Shown here one piece after another: positions 38,373-50,632 of a stretch of 64,000 bases of DNA. The notes beneath the pieces are model-generated. The model searched no databases. It was not told where the DNA came from and saw nothing but the letters and a program-made list of their open reading frames with translations. The position numbers and the translations under genes are program-made. The DNA lies in the NCBI RefSeq assembly GCF_025698545.1, contig NC_068575.1:59777980-59841979 (forward strand), written 5' to 3'. This stretch comes from Gossypium raimondii. Its lineage: Eukaryota > Streptophyta > Magnoliopsida > Malvales > Malvaceae. The first letter of the stretch is position 1. Each line of letters begins with the position of its first letter.

Positions 38373-39154
38373 AATAGTCACTTTTGTTTATTTTATATTA
38401 CATTTTATCAACTTATGTTTGAAATGTTAATGTTACGTTTTAGTCACTTACGTTAACATTTTGTAATATTATAGTCACTAAACCATTAATTTTAGTTAAC
38501 GATTAGCAGTGGTGACGTGGTATGTTAAATCATCATTTCAAACAAAAAATTTAAGTTAAATTATACAATTGTTCCCCATATTTTTTCATTTTGAGCAATT
38601 TAATTTTTTTCTTTTATGTTGTGTTAACTTTTTTTCCATTCTCTTCTGCTTCTCCCTTTGTTTTCCTCCCTTCTCCATCTCTTTTACCGTACTTTTTTTA
38701 TATTTTCCATTTGTTAAAGCTAGTCCCTAAACTTTTATTTTTTTGAACAATTTAAATCTTCTTTTTATTTTTTATTTTCTTTTCCTTCCTCCCCTTTAGT
38801 TTTAACAAATGGAAAACATGGAGAAACTACACTAAAAGAGATGTAGAAGGGAGGAAAATAGAGGAAGAAGCAGAAGATAATGAAAAATAAAGAAAAAAAA
38901 AAGGAAAGTTAAAAAAAATAAAAGAAAAAACTAGATTGCTCAAAACGAAAAAATATGAGGACCAATTGTATAATTTAACCTAAAATTTTAGTTTGAAATG
39001 ATGATTTAATGTGCCACGTCAGCTTATCGTTATACCGCTAACAACAATTAACGGCTCAGTGACTAAAATATTATCATACGTGAACATGACTAAAATGTAA
39101 TATTTCAAACATAAGTGACTAAAATGTAATCTGAGATAAATAAAAGTGACTAAA
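38373..39154. mobile_element. Fold-back element with long TIRs, about 780 bp (Mutator-like, non-autonomous)
   Basis: The first ~230 bp (aatagtcacttttgtttatt, acttatgtttgaaatgttaa, tgttaaatcatcatttcaaa, aattatacaattgttcccca) are the imperfect inverted repeat of the last ~230 bp. The pairing extends inward through the pyrimidine-rich tract 38640-38690 (cttctgcttctccctttg) against the purine-rich tract at 38840-38880 (agaagggaggaaaatagagg). The element is close to a single hairpin with only a short centre. There is no coding capacity. No 9-bp target duplication was confirmed, so the superfamily is inferred. Confidence 0.72.
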
Positions 39155-39159
39155 AACAA

Positions 39160-40813
39160 CAAGTTTATGAAATTAATATTGACTTAAGTGGGAGACTTAT
39201 TCCTTAAGTAACTAATTAAATTTAATTCAAGTTGGATGGAGCTTGTTAAACGGTGACTTAAACTATTCAATATTGAAGATAAACTTATGCAAATAGGCTG
39301 TACAACAAGAGAAAGGGTGTATGAAACTATTATTTTATGTCATCCTTACCCTTTCCAATGAGAGAGTAAAGATGACGTGGAATCACAGTTTTATATAATA
39401 CAATCTTTTCTCGTACATCAAAGGTGTGCTTTTTGTTGAGAATTTTGAAGGTTTGATTTTTGTGTATTGAAGTATCAGTTACTTATTTGGGAGAAGTGAT
39501 TGTAGTATTATAATTATCTTAGATTCAGCTTAAACTAATAGTTGTTGTAAATGAATTGATGTCGATGATTTGTTTTAGCTTTCACTTAAGATTCCTGTCC
39601 TGTCGTATCTGCAAACATGTTATTTTGCAGACCCGGCCATATCAACCCCTTTTGTTTTCAATAACTATCACCTATTTCCCAATATCATATTAATTAACCA
39701 AAGCTTTTACGTCAATCGGGACAAGCAATCCCTTTGCGGACCCCATTCTCCAAAGCAATAAACACAGCTTCTTTCCTGATTGCTCAAGTATCCCCATCAA
39801 GTACAAACGATAAACGATGTTTCGTAGTGGGTGGCCTGTGGCTATGAATATCTGAATCTGATTTTTGTATTTAGCCATGCACTCAATCATCCAAGCCCCA
39901 TAAAATGCTCAAATACAATTATGTCCATGTACAATACCTTATAAATTATCATATATTGTATTACTGCGTACTTTCGTTTTCTCGTAGAACAGTTCTTGTG
40001 TTAGAAACTCTGACGGATACAGACTAAATAACAAACAAAGAGTGGAATACAGGCAAAAAGCAAGAGAAGAAAAGTGATGGTTACAGCAAAACTCACTGCA
40101 ATAAAGTATTGTAGTAATAAATTTTTCACGTTTCAAATTGATAGCTAGAGTCTCCATGGGCTGAAACTGCATCGTTTTAAAAGGTTTGTAGCAACGACCG
40201 AGAAGGAAGAAGGAAGAACAACCATTTTTGCATCTATTAAATAGTTTCAAAAGAGATTATTGGAATGAAAAGCTAGATTTTTGTTGACACTTTTTGGGTT
40301 CTCTTTTTTTTTACCTCATTGCTTTTGCCTGTCTGCATGGGAGACATCAATGAAACAAGTCAGGGAGCTACTTTCCTTCTCTCCAATAAAAATAACGCAT
40401 CTGTGGTACGGATTAAAGGTGAGTGATATGCCAAATTAGCTGAGTTTATTATATGCCATTGGCTGTTTGGCCGCTTGTTAAAGCGTACATGTTTCCTGGA
40501 AGCAGCCGCAGATGTGGAATTTGATGTGCATGTGGAGACGTCATAATCCAAACGACAAGCTTATAAAACAATTGTTTGTACGTAGATGATATATGGTTAT
40601 GTACGTATAGTGAAGAGTGATCTTCGGAAACCCTTTTCTTTCTAATACGTGATTCCCAAGGACTGCATATTTCACGCTTTTATAATACTATCTTTTGAAT
40701 AAAATGAAAGGTTTTTTTTTTTGGTAAATCAAATTCAGTATCTTTTAAATGCTACTTACCTACATGCTGATTTACTCGAGTTAATTTCTAAACTTGGTAA
40801 TTATGCTTGTATT
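39160..40813. other. Intergenic, no gene recognised
   Basis: Minus-strand frames at 39690-39890, 39939-40250 and 40360-40551 have less extreme composition than the surroundings but match no family. No splice arrangement or domain supports a gene. Confidence 0.45.
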
Positions 40814-41244
40814 TAGGGGTGTTCAAATTTCTATTAAAATCAAATTAACCGACCGAACTGAATTAATTCGGTTAATTGGGCAGTTAACCGATCTAATTCG
40901 GTTGGAGGTCGGTTAATGATTTTTTAAAACTTCGGTTATTGGTTACTTCGGTTCGAAATCAGGTACTTAACCAAATTAACTTTCAAAAAATCAATATTAT
41001 ATATTATCAATTCGGTTAATTTTAATTTGGTTAATTCAGTTAAATGAACATTACCAAATTATTTTTTGATATGTTTTATACTTGTTTTAACAAAAACAAA
41101 AACATAAAAAAAAATTGGTTAACCGACCGAATGAACCGAAATAGTTTGGTTCGGTTAATTTGTTTTGAAAAAAATTTCAATTCGGTTAACGGTTAAGGGT
41201 TTAAAAAGTTCAGTTAATGCTAGTTCGGTTCGGTTAACCGACTG
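40814..41244. mobile_element. hAT MITE of the CGGTTAA-rich type (431 bp)
   Basis: The left end TAGGGGTGTTCAAATT pairs with the right end GACTGAACACTCTTA. The flanks cttgtatt (40806-40813) and cttgcgtt (41245-41252) match at 6 of 8 positions, a worn hAT-type duplication. The interior is dominated by repeated ttcggttaatt/aattaaccgac words on both strands, giving strong internal folding. It has no coding capacity. Confidence 0.75.
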
Positions 41245-41252
41245 AACACTCT

Positions 41253-43081
41253 TACTTGCGTTAGGTCTTGAGTTTTATTTTCCAAGTTAGTCCCTAATAT
41301 TTCCTTATAAAAAAGTTAGACCTAAAAAAAAATTCAAGCCCCCAATTGAAGATACAATTAAAGAATAATTATCAAGTGATCAGACTAACTTGTCCTAACC
41401 ATATTTAATTAAGAATATAAATATCGTTTATTAAATAGAATGTAAATTTTTTAACTTCACAAATGAGATAAAATATCATTATACATCTCATTTTTTATTC
41501 ATACCAATTAAGAATACACTATTTTTTAATGCCATGTGTTTAAATATACACATAAATAAGATAAATATGAGTTTTATTCATCACACAAATTGATATAGTA
41601 AGTATTATTTATGGTGTAGTTCCCATTTTCAAAATTGGTACATTTGGAGTTTGGACCACAGAAAAGTGTACTAATAAATTTCCACACGAGAATTTTCAAT
41701 AAGACATTGGGTGAATAAGACTATCAATTATCTAACACGAAAAGGGAATACAAAAAATTGAAGAAAATTGCTTAAAACAGCCTATATTAATGGTAATAGA
41801 AGGCCATAAACAAGGCAAGAGTGGACAAAAAAGTGGTTGAACCCGCATCGTGCTAATTATCTTTGTTCACGTGCACCCCCTATTGATTTGAAGTAAATGT
41901 AGTACAAAGATATATATGTATATATGTACCAAGATGCAAATTCGCGGACCATAAGAAATTGTCCTATATATATCTCCACAGTAACAATGAAAATGGCATG
42001 TGCACATGCTTATGAAGATGGATAGGTTATGTTGTGTCTTGACCATAATAAATATATAACCGGCCAAAATTTAGTAATTACTTGAACCGTACCTTTTCAA
42101 GATAATATATATGTGATCCACTTAGAAAATTTCAAAATTCATGATAACGATGAAAAGGGGTATCTGATGAGCTGTTATCCCCTTCTAGATATTAGACGAT
42201 CAACTTTTCACTTTTTTTAAATATTTGAGGTTTAAAGTCATGTCACCCAATGAGACGCATATCGATTAGTAAATTCATGTCGTAAAAATATTATCAATAT
42301 TTATGTAATTATATCATACCGAATAGTGAATAGATTTTGATATAAAATACTAAAGATAGAATCTATTGGATTAAGATTATACGCGGTAAAAGGATTGATT
42401 AGTATAATTCGTAATTAGTTTTCTTGTAGAAGTTACTCTTAAAAAAGATAAACGATTAATCACAAAATATATTTCATTCTCATGACTGAGCATCAAATCC
42501 TGGACCACATAGTTAAGGGACGAAATAAGCAATCACCATGTTACGTTTCATGGTTAAAAAATGATTTTTAATAAAATCACTAAATATAAAAATATTATCA
42601 AAATACATTTAGTGATTACATCATAATTTAATAAAATCAATCATGCATGGATGCAGGCCCAAACCAAAGCATTGACTGGGCTTTTAGAATTTTCTCCATT
42701 ATTGGGCCCCAGTTCGATTCTCTTTAAATTTAAACAAACGAAAGCTTTTTCTTCTCGATAAATGTATTTTCTCACACTCGGTTTGAATGGTCGGTGCATT
42801 TAACTATAGTTAGTATAAAAATAATAGTGACAGTAAGATTAAATACTGTAACGATACTGTAACGTGAGACAAAAAATAAATTAAAAGCACCGCACCCAAT
42901 CGACCATCTAAACCCAACTTTAGTCTTTTTACCGTGCATCAGCCAATAAAAACAAGAAGAAGAAGAAAAGCGCTCTTACATGGCACAATCAACGGCTCTG
43001 ATTTCTCCCTCAAAACCTTCTGGTGCTTTTTATAACCAACTGTACATGCAGTAGCGTGAGTAGGAGAGTGAGTCAACTCGA
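41253..43081. other. Intergenic between MITE and DnaJ gene
   Basis: No gene recognised to about 42770. A MITE lies at 42774-42921. The last 150 bp should hold the 3' UTR of the DnaJ gene on the minus strand. Confidence 0.5.
42774..42921. mobile_element. Small TIR MITE, copy 2 (related to 31121)
   Basis: It reads as the reverse orientation of the copy at 31121. The right end reverse-complemented gives gggtttagatggtcgattgg, then gtgcggtgc, and the interior ttttgtctcacgttacagta matches copy 1 closely. The left end (ctcggtttgaatggtcggtg) completes the inverted repeat. It lies about 160 bp downstream of the DnaJ stop codon. The target duplication is not clear. Confidence 0.7.
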
Positions 43082-43558
43082 TTACCAGCACTGATCGGTC
43101 TCCCAACTCCTCCCCTTATTATATCCGGTAAACCTAGAAGCCGAAACCAACGGCCTTTGGCGTCTCCAGATAAGCTTACTATCATATACGGCTCGTTTCT
43201 CGGGATCCGATAAGGTACTGTAAGCCGTGTGTATCTTCAGGAACTCCTCGGCGGATAAGTCTTTCCGGCTGATTTCAGCCACGTCGGGATGGCAATCCCT
43301 TGCCAACCGTCGGTACGCCGCCTTGATTTCCAGATTTGAGGCACCCACGGATATCCCTAGCACTTGGTACAACGACGTACAGAGTACCATTCCTGGACGA
43401 CTCAGATAACCGCCTGTCGAACCTTTCTCTTTTTTGGAAGCATAAGTACTGGTGATGGTGGTGGCGGTGGCGGTGGCGCCGGCGGCGATAGACGGTCGGA
43501 ATCCGGAAAGAGAACGTGATGGAGGTGAAATTTGGAAATTAGGGAGAGAATAGATCAT
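43082..43558 (-). CDS. DNAJ11: Plastid DnaJ co-chaperone, J11-like (single J domain)
   Basis: Small type-III J protein that stimulates Hsp70 ATPase activity. Arabidopsis J11 is a stromal member of similar size. Intronless, 158 aa. Residues 1 to about 55 are rich in S, A and T and low in acids, as in a chloroplast transit peptide. The J domain occupies about 62-130: SLYQVLGISVGASNLEIKAA, AYRRLARDCHPDVAE with the essential HPD at 90-92, FLKIHTAYSTLSDPEKRAVY, then YDSKL. The C-terminal tail (RFTGYNKGRSWETDQCW) is typical of the J11 group. ATG 43558 is the first in the frame. There is no Gly/Phe or zinc-finger domain, so it is not a canonical DnaJ. A (CACCGC)n-like low-complexity stretch encodes the ATATATT run near residue 30. 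Confidence 0.95.
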   Translation of the reverse strand: MIYSLPNFQISPPSRSLSGFRPSIAAGATATATTITSTYASKKEKGSTGGYLSRPGMVLCTSLYQVLGISVGASNLEIKAAYRRLARDCHPDVAEISRKDLSAEEFLKIHTAYSTLSDPEKRAVYDSKLIWRRQRPLVSASRFTGYNKGRSWETDQCW

Positions 43559-44401
43559 GGTGAAGGACGGTTATGGAGTTTCTTGTTTTAAGAAGCAAGA
43601 TATCGAGTTTAGGAGATTTTATTCATAAATTATTTTTTTTTACTTTTAACTATGGTTAATTGTGTATTAGCGAATTAATGCGATGCTTATTCCATTTGTG
43701 CTGAGTTTTTGAACGAGTGAACTCGGCAACATATTCTCTTCTCTTTTCTTTTTATGAAATTTTGTTTTCTTTATTTGGTTTAAAGAAAATTATTTCATCA
43801 TTATTTCAATAATTCATATAATGTTTTTTTAATTATCGCATAGGATGTATACTGTTTAGATTTTTTTCAAAAATACTAACATATATGATTTATTAAAAAT
43901 ATTAAATTTTAATAAATAATAATTATGAAGATTCAATTAATATTTTATTTGTTTTTGAAAGAAAATTTTAATTATTTGACAGATTTATTCTCTTTTAGCT
44001 TAATATACCATTTGGTACTTAAATTCGATATTTTTTAACGTGGTATCTATGTTGTTTTTGGTCAAATTTAGTACATGTATTTGACAAAAAATATTTTTGG
44101 TATGCAAAAGTAACTTTTTAGTGTTTAATTTAATTTTTAGGGTTGGATTTAATGAAAATTAATTGTTAATATTACTATATTTGAATTTTTCATTATTTTG
44201 TTAATAGAATAAATTTAGTGTTAAGTGAAATTTTGTTTAATTTTACTATTATTTTGTCAAATATAGTATGATAGATGTGATTTAATTCGAGTTTTAAGGC
44301 TAATTTGATGAATATTCATTGCTGATGTTACTAGCTAATTATGAATCTTCATCAAAATAACCCAAAAACTCAAACTAAACACTAAAAATTAATATCGCTG
44401 C
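43559..44401. other. Promoter side of the DnaJ gene and AT-rich spacer
   Basis: Upstream of the DnaJ ATG on the minus strand. 43990-44400 contains repeated phrases (aatttagtgttaa, ttggtacttaaattcg) suggesting another decayed repeat, without clear ends. No gene recognised. Confidence 0.4.
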
Positions 44402-44409
44402 CTCTAGAT

Positions 44410-44850
44410 TAGAGGTGTTCATGGGCCGGGCCGCCCGACGGCCCGCCCGAAATATGGGAGGGTTTGGGTAAAAATATAGGCCCAAAATATGGGCTTGGGC
44501 AAAAAAACGAGGCTCGATTAAAAAACGGGCCGGGCCTCGGGCACCACTTTTTTGGCCCGGGCCCAGCCCGGCCCGGCCCGAATAATAAATATTTTTATTT
44601 TTTATTTTTTAACTTTAAAATACTTTTTTTAATTTTTTTAATTTTAAAATTTTTTTAAAATACTTTTTTTTAATTTTTATTTTAAATTTTAAATTTTAAA
44701 ATAAATTTTTGGTATTTATTTAAAAAACGGGCCGGGCCGGGCCCGGGCTTATGAATTTTTCCCGGGCCGGGCCTGGGCAAAATTCTAGGCCCATATTTCG
44801 GGCCCGGGCCGAATTTTTTCTGAACCCGGCCCGGCCCATGAACACCTCTA
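44410..44850. mobile_element. hAT MITE, copy D (441 bp), very GC-rich ends
   Basis: It begins TAGAGGTGTTCATGGGCCGG and ends with its near-perfect complement (CCGGCCCATGAACACCTCTA). The flanks are a perfect 8-bp duplication CTCTAGAT (44402-44409 and 44851-44858). The arms are full of GGGCCGGGCC words and pair over more than 100 bp around an AT-rich centre. The near-perfect arms and exact duplication mark it as the youngest hAT MITE here. An open frame at 44464-44658 is a by-product of the repeat. Confidence 0.93.
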
Positions 44851-45854
44851 CTCTAGATGCCAAAATGTATAGTTTTTATCAAATACATGTATCATATTGG
44901 ACCAAAAAATAATACATATACTGCATACTAAACTATAAACTGACAGCATTATGAGCTAATAAATTAAAATTAAATTTAAAAATGTTTAGGTCACTAATCG
45001 ACTATCCAAGTAGACGGTGTGTCTTTCTCAAGCTTCTATTAATTGTATGAATTTTAATTAAATAAATGTGTGCATTGTGTTTTGGATTGATTAATTAAAA
45101 TTTAGCCACTATAACATTAGTTGAATTTGCTTGTAATTAGATTTGGTTTCATTATTAATTATTCTTTCTAACCAAGATTAAGATTTCCATATTCTCTAAT
45201 TACACACATAATTAAATTGTATCCATAAAAATATAATATTTTTGTATTTTTATATAAAAGACTTTTTTATCAAACCAACTAATTAATAATCAAAATTTCC
45301 GATAAATTTTTTATTTTTTAATATAAAAAAGCCCATTAATTCAAGCAACTAATACATATTAAATCATTTTATTTTAATATAAAAAGTTTGATTAGTTTTT
45401 ACATTAAACCAACCAAATTAATATTTACAATCATAAAATAATATGATTATAAATAAATATTTGAGTAAATATAAAGTAGACTTAAACTCGGGATAAAAAT
45501 TCGAAATATAATTGAATAAAACACATACATGTGATGAGAAAATGGAAATCCGTGAAAATCAAAATTTGAATACTTAAGGTACAATATCAATGTCTCATTC
45601 ACATTTGCTTGATCAAAATAATTAAATTACGTGGATCAATTAAGAATAAATTTTTAATGATTTTAGGCTAATATTCATCCCTGCATCAACGTCAATAACA
45701 ACAACTGCATGTGCTAAAAGATGCATTCATTTCCCACTTCCAAAGAAATGTCAACCATAGCTATTTCGTAACGTTTACTTTATTTGTTGAAAAGAAAACA
45801 ACTTAATTTTATTAATATGTATTTATTCATTGGAGGAGCTTGAAATTTTGTGTG

Positions 45855-45990
45855 GGTCGAAATTAAACTATTATTTTAATAGTTTATATCTTTATAATTT
45901 TTTAAAAAAATAAATTAAATTTTTATCATTTTAGGAGGTCAAAATGTAATTTTACCATTACTAATTTAAAATTTTATAAATTACAAGGGC
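45855..45990. repeat. Dispersed AT-rich repeat, copy 3
   Basis: The series ttattttaatagtttatatc, tttataattttttaaaaaaa, taggaggtcaaaatgtaatt, ttaccattactaatttaaaa, then aagggccccaccattgcatt parallels the copies at 18076 and 37344. The closing ggcccccaccattgc phrase recalls ggcccttatcagcc...ccgccactg in copy 1. Confidence 0.5.
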
Positions 45991-46294
45991 CCCACCATTG
46001 CATTTATTTATATTGTATATTTTTATACATAAATTTACGTTATTATATTGACTAGCTCTCTTGTAAGTCTAGAAGCGTTCTAATTAATTATTTATCTATA
46101 AATTTATACAGAAGGTTTTTTTCTTCTTATATATTTAGACACTCATAGGCATAAGTTTGGTGAACATCATATAAAATTATCGATTTATATATATTTAACA
46201 CTACTTCAAAAATTGATAAGAAAAAGAAATCTTTCTTTAAGTAGATTAATGATGTTTGTAGGTATATTGCAAAATGAATAGCTTAAGGTAAGGA

Positions 46295-46460
46295 GAAGTC
46301 AGACACAAATTAAATTGTATATTTTATAATAGTAAAAATATAATTCTATTATTTTAATAATTTATATTTTTATAATTTTAAAAAATTAATTTAATTTAAT
46401 TTTTAAAAATAAAATATAGTTTTACCATTATTAATTTATAAATTTATAAATTATAAACAA
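46295..46460. repeat. Dispersed AT-rich repeat, copy 4
   Basis: The series aaattaaattgtatatttta, taatagtaaaaatataattc, ttattttaataatttatatt and ttttaccattattaatttat matches the other copies in order. It lies about 300 bp from copy 3, in the same orientation. Confidence 0.5.
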
Positions 46461-46828
46461 ACTTAAATAAAAAAAATTCTATGGTTGAACTTCAATCAAT
46501 GCAACGAAATTTTATAAATGGAAGGAAGGCAAGCTCAATTCTTAAATGGGTAGCTAATTTTTATTTAAAAATTAACAAATTTGATCTTTACATACAATTT
46601 CTTTCTCGGCCATCTTACATACATTTTTGAATTGAGAAAGATGACAATTTGATATATAACTGTTATAACAACTATCATAGATTCAGTTATTTCAAGATTC
46701 TTCTCAAGAACCCTCTTTAAGAAATTTGACTATTTTAAGATTTTTCGCTTCTTCTTTTATCTCATTTAAACACCTATATAAGAAGGAAGATGGAGTAACT
46801 AAGGGGGCTACCAACTAAATAATGTATC

Positions 46829-48867
46829 TGTAATACTCAATTTTAGTCCGGGCTCACATATGAAAACATAATTTTTGAGGATATGCAATCTTAGATATGA
46901 TATGCAATCCTAGATATGATATGTAATCTTAGATATGATATATGCAATCTTAGAAGATATGATTTTGTAATCTTAGAGATTTAATTTGTAGATACCCTTT
47001 AATCTCAGCCGTTGATCTGTACCGTTGGATTTGGGAGGCTCAACTATAAATAGAGGCCTCTCCCTTCATTGTAAAGGAAAAAGAAAAAGAGGAGGAGAAA
47101 TAAAAAAAGAACGATTGGCAGTTTTTTAAAGGTGATTTACTATTTTTTTTTCTTTCGATTATTTTTTTCACTTATTTACGATTTTAAAAAAGGGAGAAGG
47201 TGATACCACTGCGAATTTTATTTATTTTTTTAACCCCTCCGCCTTTTAATGTTTTTGTAATTAAGTTTTCTTTATTTTTTTTAATTTACCCTTTTATTTA
47301 TTTTAAATTCCAATTTAATCCTTTTGAACGACACCGTTTTAGAGGAGAAGAGAAAATTTCCCTTCCAGCCCCTCTATGTAACTCGCGCATTCAAATTAGT
47401 CCTTTTACTTTTATTTATTTGCGGATTTACCCCAGATATTTTAATTACAATTCAATTTAGTTTTTTTATGTTCTTTTTATTTATTTTATTAATTAATAGT
47501 GTAATTATTATTTTTATTCTAATTTTTTTATCTATATATATTCCTTTTATATGTACACATATATATATATTTAAAAAATGAATATTTTCCTTTTTTAATG
47601 AATATTTTCATATATATATGTATATATTTACGTTTTAAGTGATTAAATACTCACCTTTTTTCCTTTTTAAAATATACTTATTTTTATTATTTTATATATG
47701 CATGTATAATTATTTTTTCTTTATTTTCATAAGTATATTATGTGTTGTATTTATATATAAATTCCATAACCTAAAATTTTATTTGTAAATTATATGTATA
47801 TTTTAATCTTCATAATTTCCATGTGTACATCTTTTGATCCTTATTTATTTGTTTGCTATCCCATCCATTGTATAATTGTGATTACACTTAATATTTTGCA
47901 TGTCATGAATTACTTTTTTTATTTCGTTTATTCATTTGCTTATATTATTTTTATGTCGATGATGTATTTATTATTGTTATTATTGTTATTATAGCATTTG
48001 CATGTATAAAATCACATTACATCATTTTTTTTACTCAAATTTAAAGATAGAATTTTTTTTTAAATTGAGATAATGTCCGTATTTAAGATTTTCAAGGGAA
48101 TTGAGCCCTAACGTATTGGGTTCCGATTTTCTTCGTTAAATCCGATAATCAAGCATTTCTCTTCAATCTGAAAATAAAAAATAAAAACTCATTATTGAGA
48201 ATTCAACACGTTGTGTCCTAACGTATTGGATGTGACGCATTGATTTCTCGAAATGAAGATTTTTTTAAAATAATAAAAGAAATATTTCGAGTTTGGAATT
48301 TTAAAGAAATTGTGCCCTAACGTATTTGGTGTGATTTCTTAAATCTTGGATAAGTGGATGTTCTTTTAAAGAAAATGAAATATTCCAAGTTTGGAATTCT
48401 AGAGGAATCGTGCCCTAACGTATTGGGTGTGATTTCTTAAATCTTGGATAAGTGGATGTTCTTTTAAAGTTTTATTGTACAGGTATTTTGGCCCGATTCA
48501 TTTTGGGGAAAATTAGAATGCTGTGCCCTAACGCATTGGGTGTGGTATCTTCTTTCTCTGAAATAATAAAGGTCTTAATACGTAGCCTTTTAAGTTTTGC
48601 TAAGGATTACGTTTTTTTCCAAATTCTCGACCTTAAGACACTAATTAATTAACTAGGTACCAATTTTGGGTGTTACGAGGGTGCTAATCCTTCCTCGTAC
48701 GCAACTGACTCCTGGATCCGTTTTTCTAAAACTCGTAGACCAAAGCCGTTTTTTTTAGGTGATCCAATCACACCTCAATAAAAGATTGGTTGCGACTCTC
48801 ATTTATTTTGTTTTTTTTAAAGTCGACAACCTAAAAATTTTATTTTTCAAAAAAAATGGTTTCGGCA
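46829..48867 (+). mobile_element. Solo LTR (2,039 bp), probably Ty3/gypsy-type, with 5-bp target duplication
   Basis: It starts TGTAATACTC, ends TTTCGGCA, and is flanked by identical GTATC (46824-46828 and 48868-48872). Inside are a TATA box (ctataaataga, 47044-47054) followed by ctctcccttcattgtaaagg, and an aataaa signal at about 48778. These fit U3-R-U5 order and plus orientation. A repeated motif array lies at 48106-48540. No gag or pol is present. It is a single LTR left by recombination between the two ends of a full element. The exact duplication suggests a moderately young insertion. Open frames at 47200-47581 are low-complexity and not genes. Confidence 0.85.
48106..48540. repeat. Irregular repeat array in the solo LTR (unit about 100 bp)
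   Basis: The core phrase gccctaacgtattgggtgtg occurs with variation about every 100 bp, near 48106, 48217, 48315, 48412 and 48525. It is followed in two units by atttcttaaatcttggataa and gtggatgttcttttaaag. Such internal arrays are a variable-length feature of some plant LTRs. Confidence 0.85.
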
Positions 48868-48872
48868 GTATC

Positions 48873-49689
48873 AACAATAATATATAAAAGAATATAATTT
48901 ATTTTATAGTACATTTATTTTTGAGCCAATGAAACATTAATCTAAACATTTATGCACCATTTTAATTAAATTAACCTATATATGAATTTTTTTATATAAT
49001 ATATGAAATTACTTATAAACCCTCTCTAATTTTTAAATAAAAACAAACACATTTTAATATGCCCAAATCCATATATTTTTGCATTGATACCAATATTAAT
49101 CCAAACTAAACAAACTTTATCTATACCTAATCTTAATGATATTCCTTGGGGAATAAAGTAACATATTTATTTATAATATTGTAGAATTAGAGATATTCTT
49201 AGATCAAAATTTTAAATAGAGAAAATACGAAATAAAAAATAAAACTTGACAATGTTAAAATTTCGAATGCAACCATTGTAGTGTACGTATAAGAATTTAG
49301 AAATTCACTTATATTTTATGAAATTTAATCTTTTATTTTTAAAATTTAAAATTTAGGTCGAGCTATTAACTTTGTTAAATTTTTTATTAAATTCATTGTT
49401 GTGGTATTTTTCAAATAATAAAAATTCACTTGGTAACCATGTAACAATGTTTATAATTAAACCTAAATTTTAAAATCTAAAATATAGAGAAACTAAATTT
49501 CATGAAATAAAAATATTGATAAGTATAGGAACTTGTATCACATTTTAAACTAAATGGTAGCCATATATCTACAAAATGATAGGAAAATGTGGAAGACAGT
49601 AGATTTTATTACAAAAGTATAAGTAAAGGAAAAGTTTTTACAAGTAGAGGATGGTAAAGTAAAAGTAAAAGAAATATTTCTAAACTATT
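48873..49689. other. Intergenic, AT-rich
   Basis: No gene or repeat with supportable ends between the solo LTR and the pararetrovirus fossil. Confidence 0.5.
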
Positions 49690-50632
49690 TTTCGATGTCT
49701 TGTTTAGGCTTCTTCTCTTCCTAGTTATAAAAGAATTCTTAAACTCTATTTTATTTTATTTGAATCCTGCACAGTGTTTTTGATAAGGATGATATTAATG
49801 GTTACTTCCACATAGTTTTTTTTGTCTTGTCATCATTAATGGTTTATTCCATGTTGCAATCTTTTTGTTTGTATATGGATGCATTATCCTTTAAATAACC
49901 TCTAAACTTGAATGCTTTTTTTTGGATGTTATTCTCCCACGTGGCTTTCTTGTTTAGCTTTATCCTTCTTAAATATTATCTAGAATTATTTAACTCTATG
50001 TCATCTAGATGTAATGAATCTGTTGATAGTCTTGGTGGTGAGTTCCAAATTTCCCACGTGTTCTTGATTTCCTCTATTATGTGTGATGGAAAATCGTCTA
50101 TCTACATGTTAGCTATATTTTTTAATAGTTGCACAGATTCTTCATCTCTGTCATCCTGGATATTTCCAGTATCATATGTCAATATTCTTCTTCCATCAGT
50201 CTAGAGTTTATAATTATTTTGTTGACGTAAATATTGGGCTTTTGTCATTAAATCTATCCCTACTTGAGTTTGATAATAACTGAGATTATTGTAACACTTG
50301 TCAATGTTTTTTGTCAAGTGTCATTTGTCTTCTTTGATTGCTGATAAATTGGAACTTCCAATAATTTTTTGAATAATTCAAATTTGATATGGCTGATTAA
50401 AATTTTCTTTTCCAACTATACCAATAAGACTACTTATTTCAAGATAAAAATAACAGTAAAAATCATCTTCATATTTCATGCGTAATAATATAGATTTAAT
50501 AAATGCAGGAAAATCTTTTAATAAATGAAAAGAGAAATTTTGCATCGTTATTTCTTTAACAAAACCCCATTCAATACGCTTATATCAAATGGTTCGTGAT
50601 CAAGTCTAAATTTTATAGTAGGAATTTTTCAT

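Larger units (their letters stand above)
44859..46823. other. Gene-poor AT-rich region with repeat copies
   Basis: No gene recognised. Dispersed repeat copies are called at 45855-45990 and 46295-46460. The remainder is AT-rich without supported structure. Confidence 0.5.

Noticed and set aside
39690-40551. Three consecutive minus-strand frames that might be exons of one gene
   Set aside because: No conserved motif, no in-phase splice joining found, and composition only slightly above the surroundings.
42655-42725. Possible tRNA-like stretch with gttcgattct
   Set aside because: No acceptor stem or anticodon arm can be folded around it. I recognise no tRNA gene in the window.
44464-44658. Glycine/proline-rich frame
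   Set aside because: It lies wholly inside the hAT MITE arm at 44410-44850 and is a by-product of GGGCC repeats.
47200-47994. Phenylalanine/isoleucine-rich frames that look like membrane proteins
   Set aside because: They are T-rich low-complexity DNA inside the solo LTR, with no family match.
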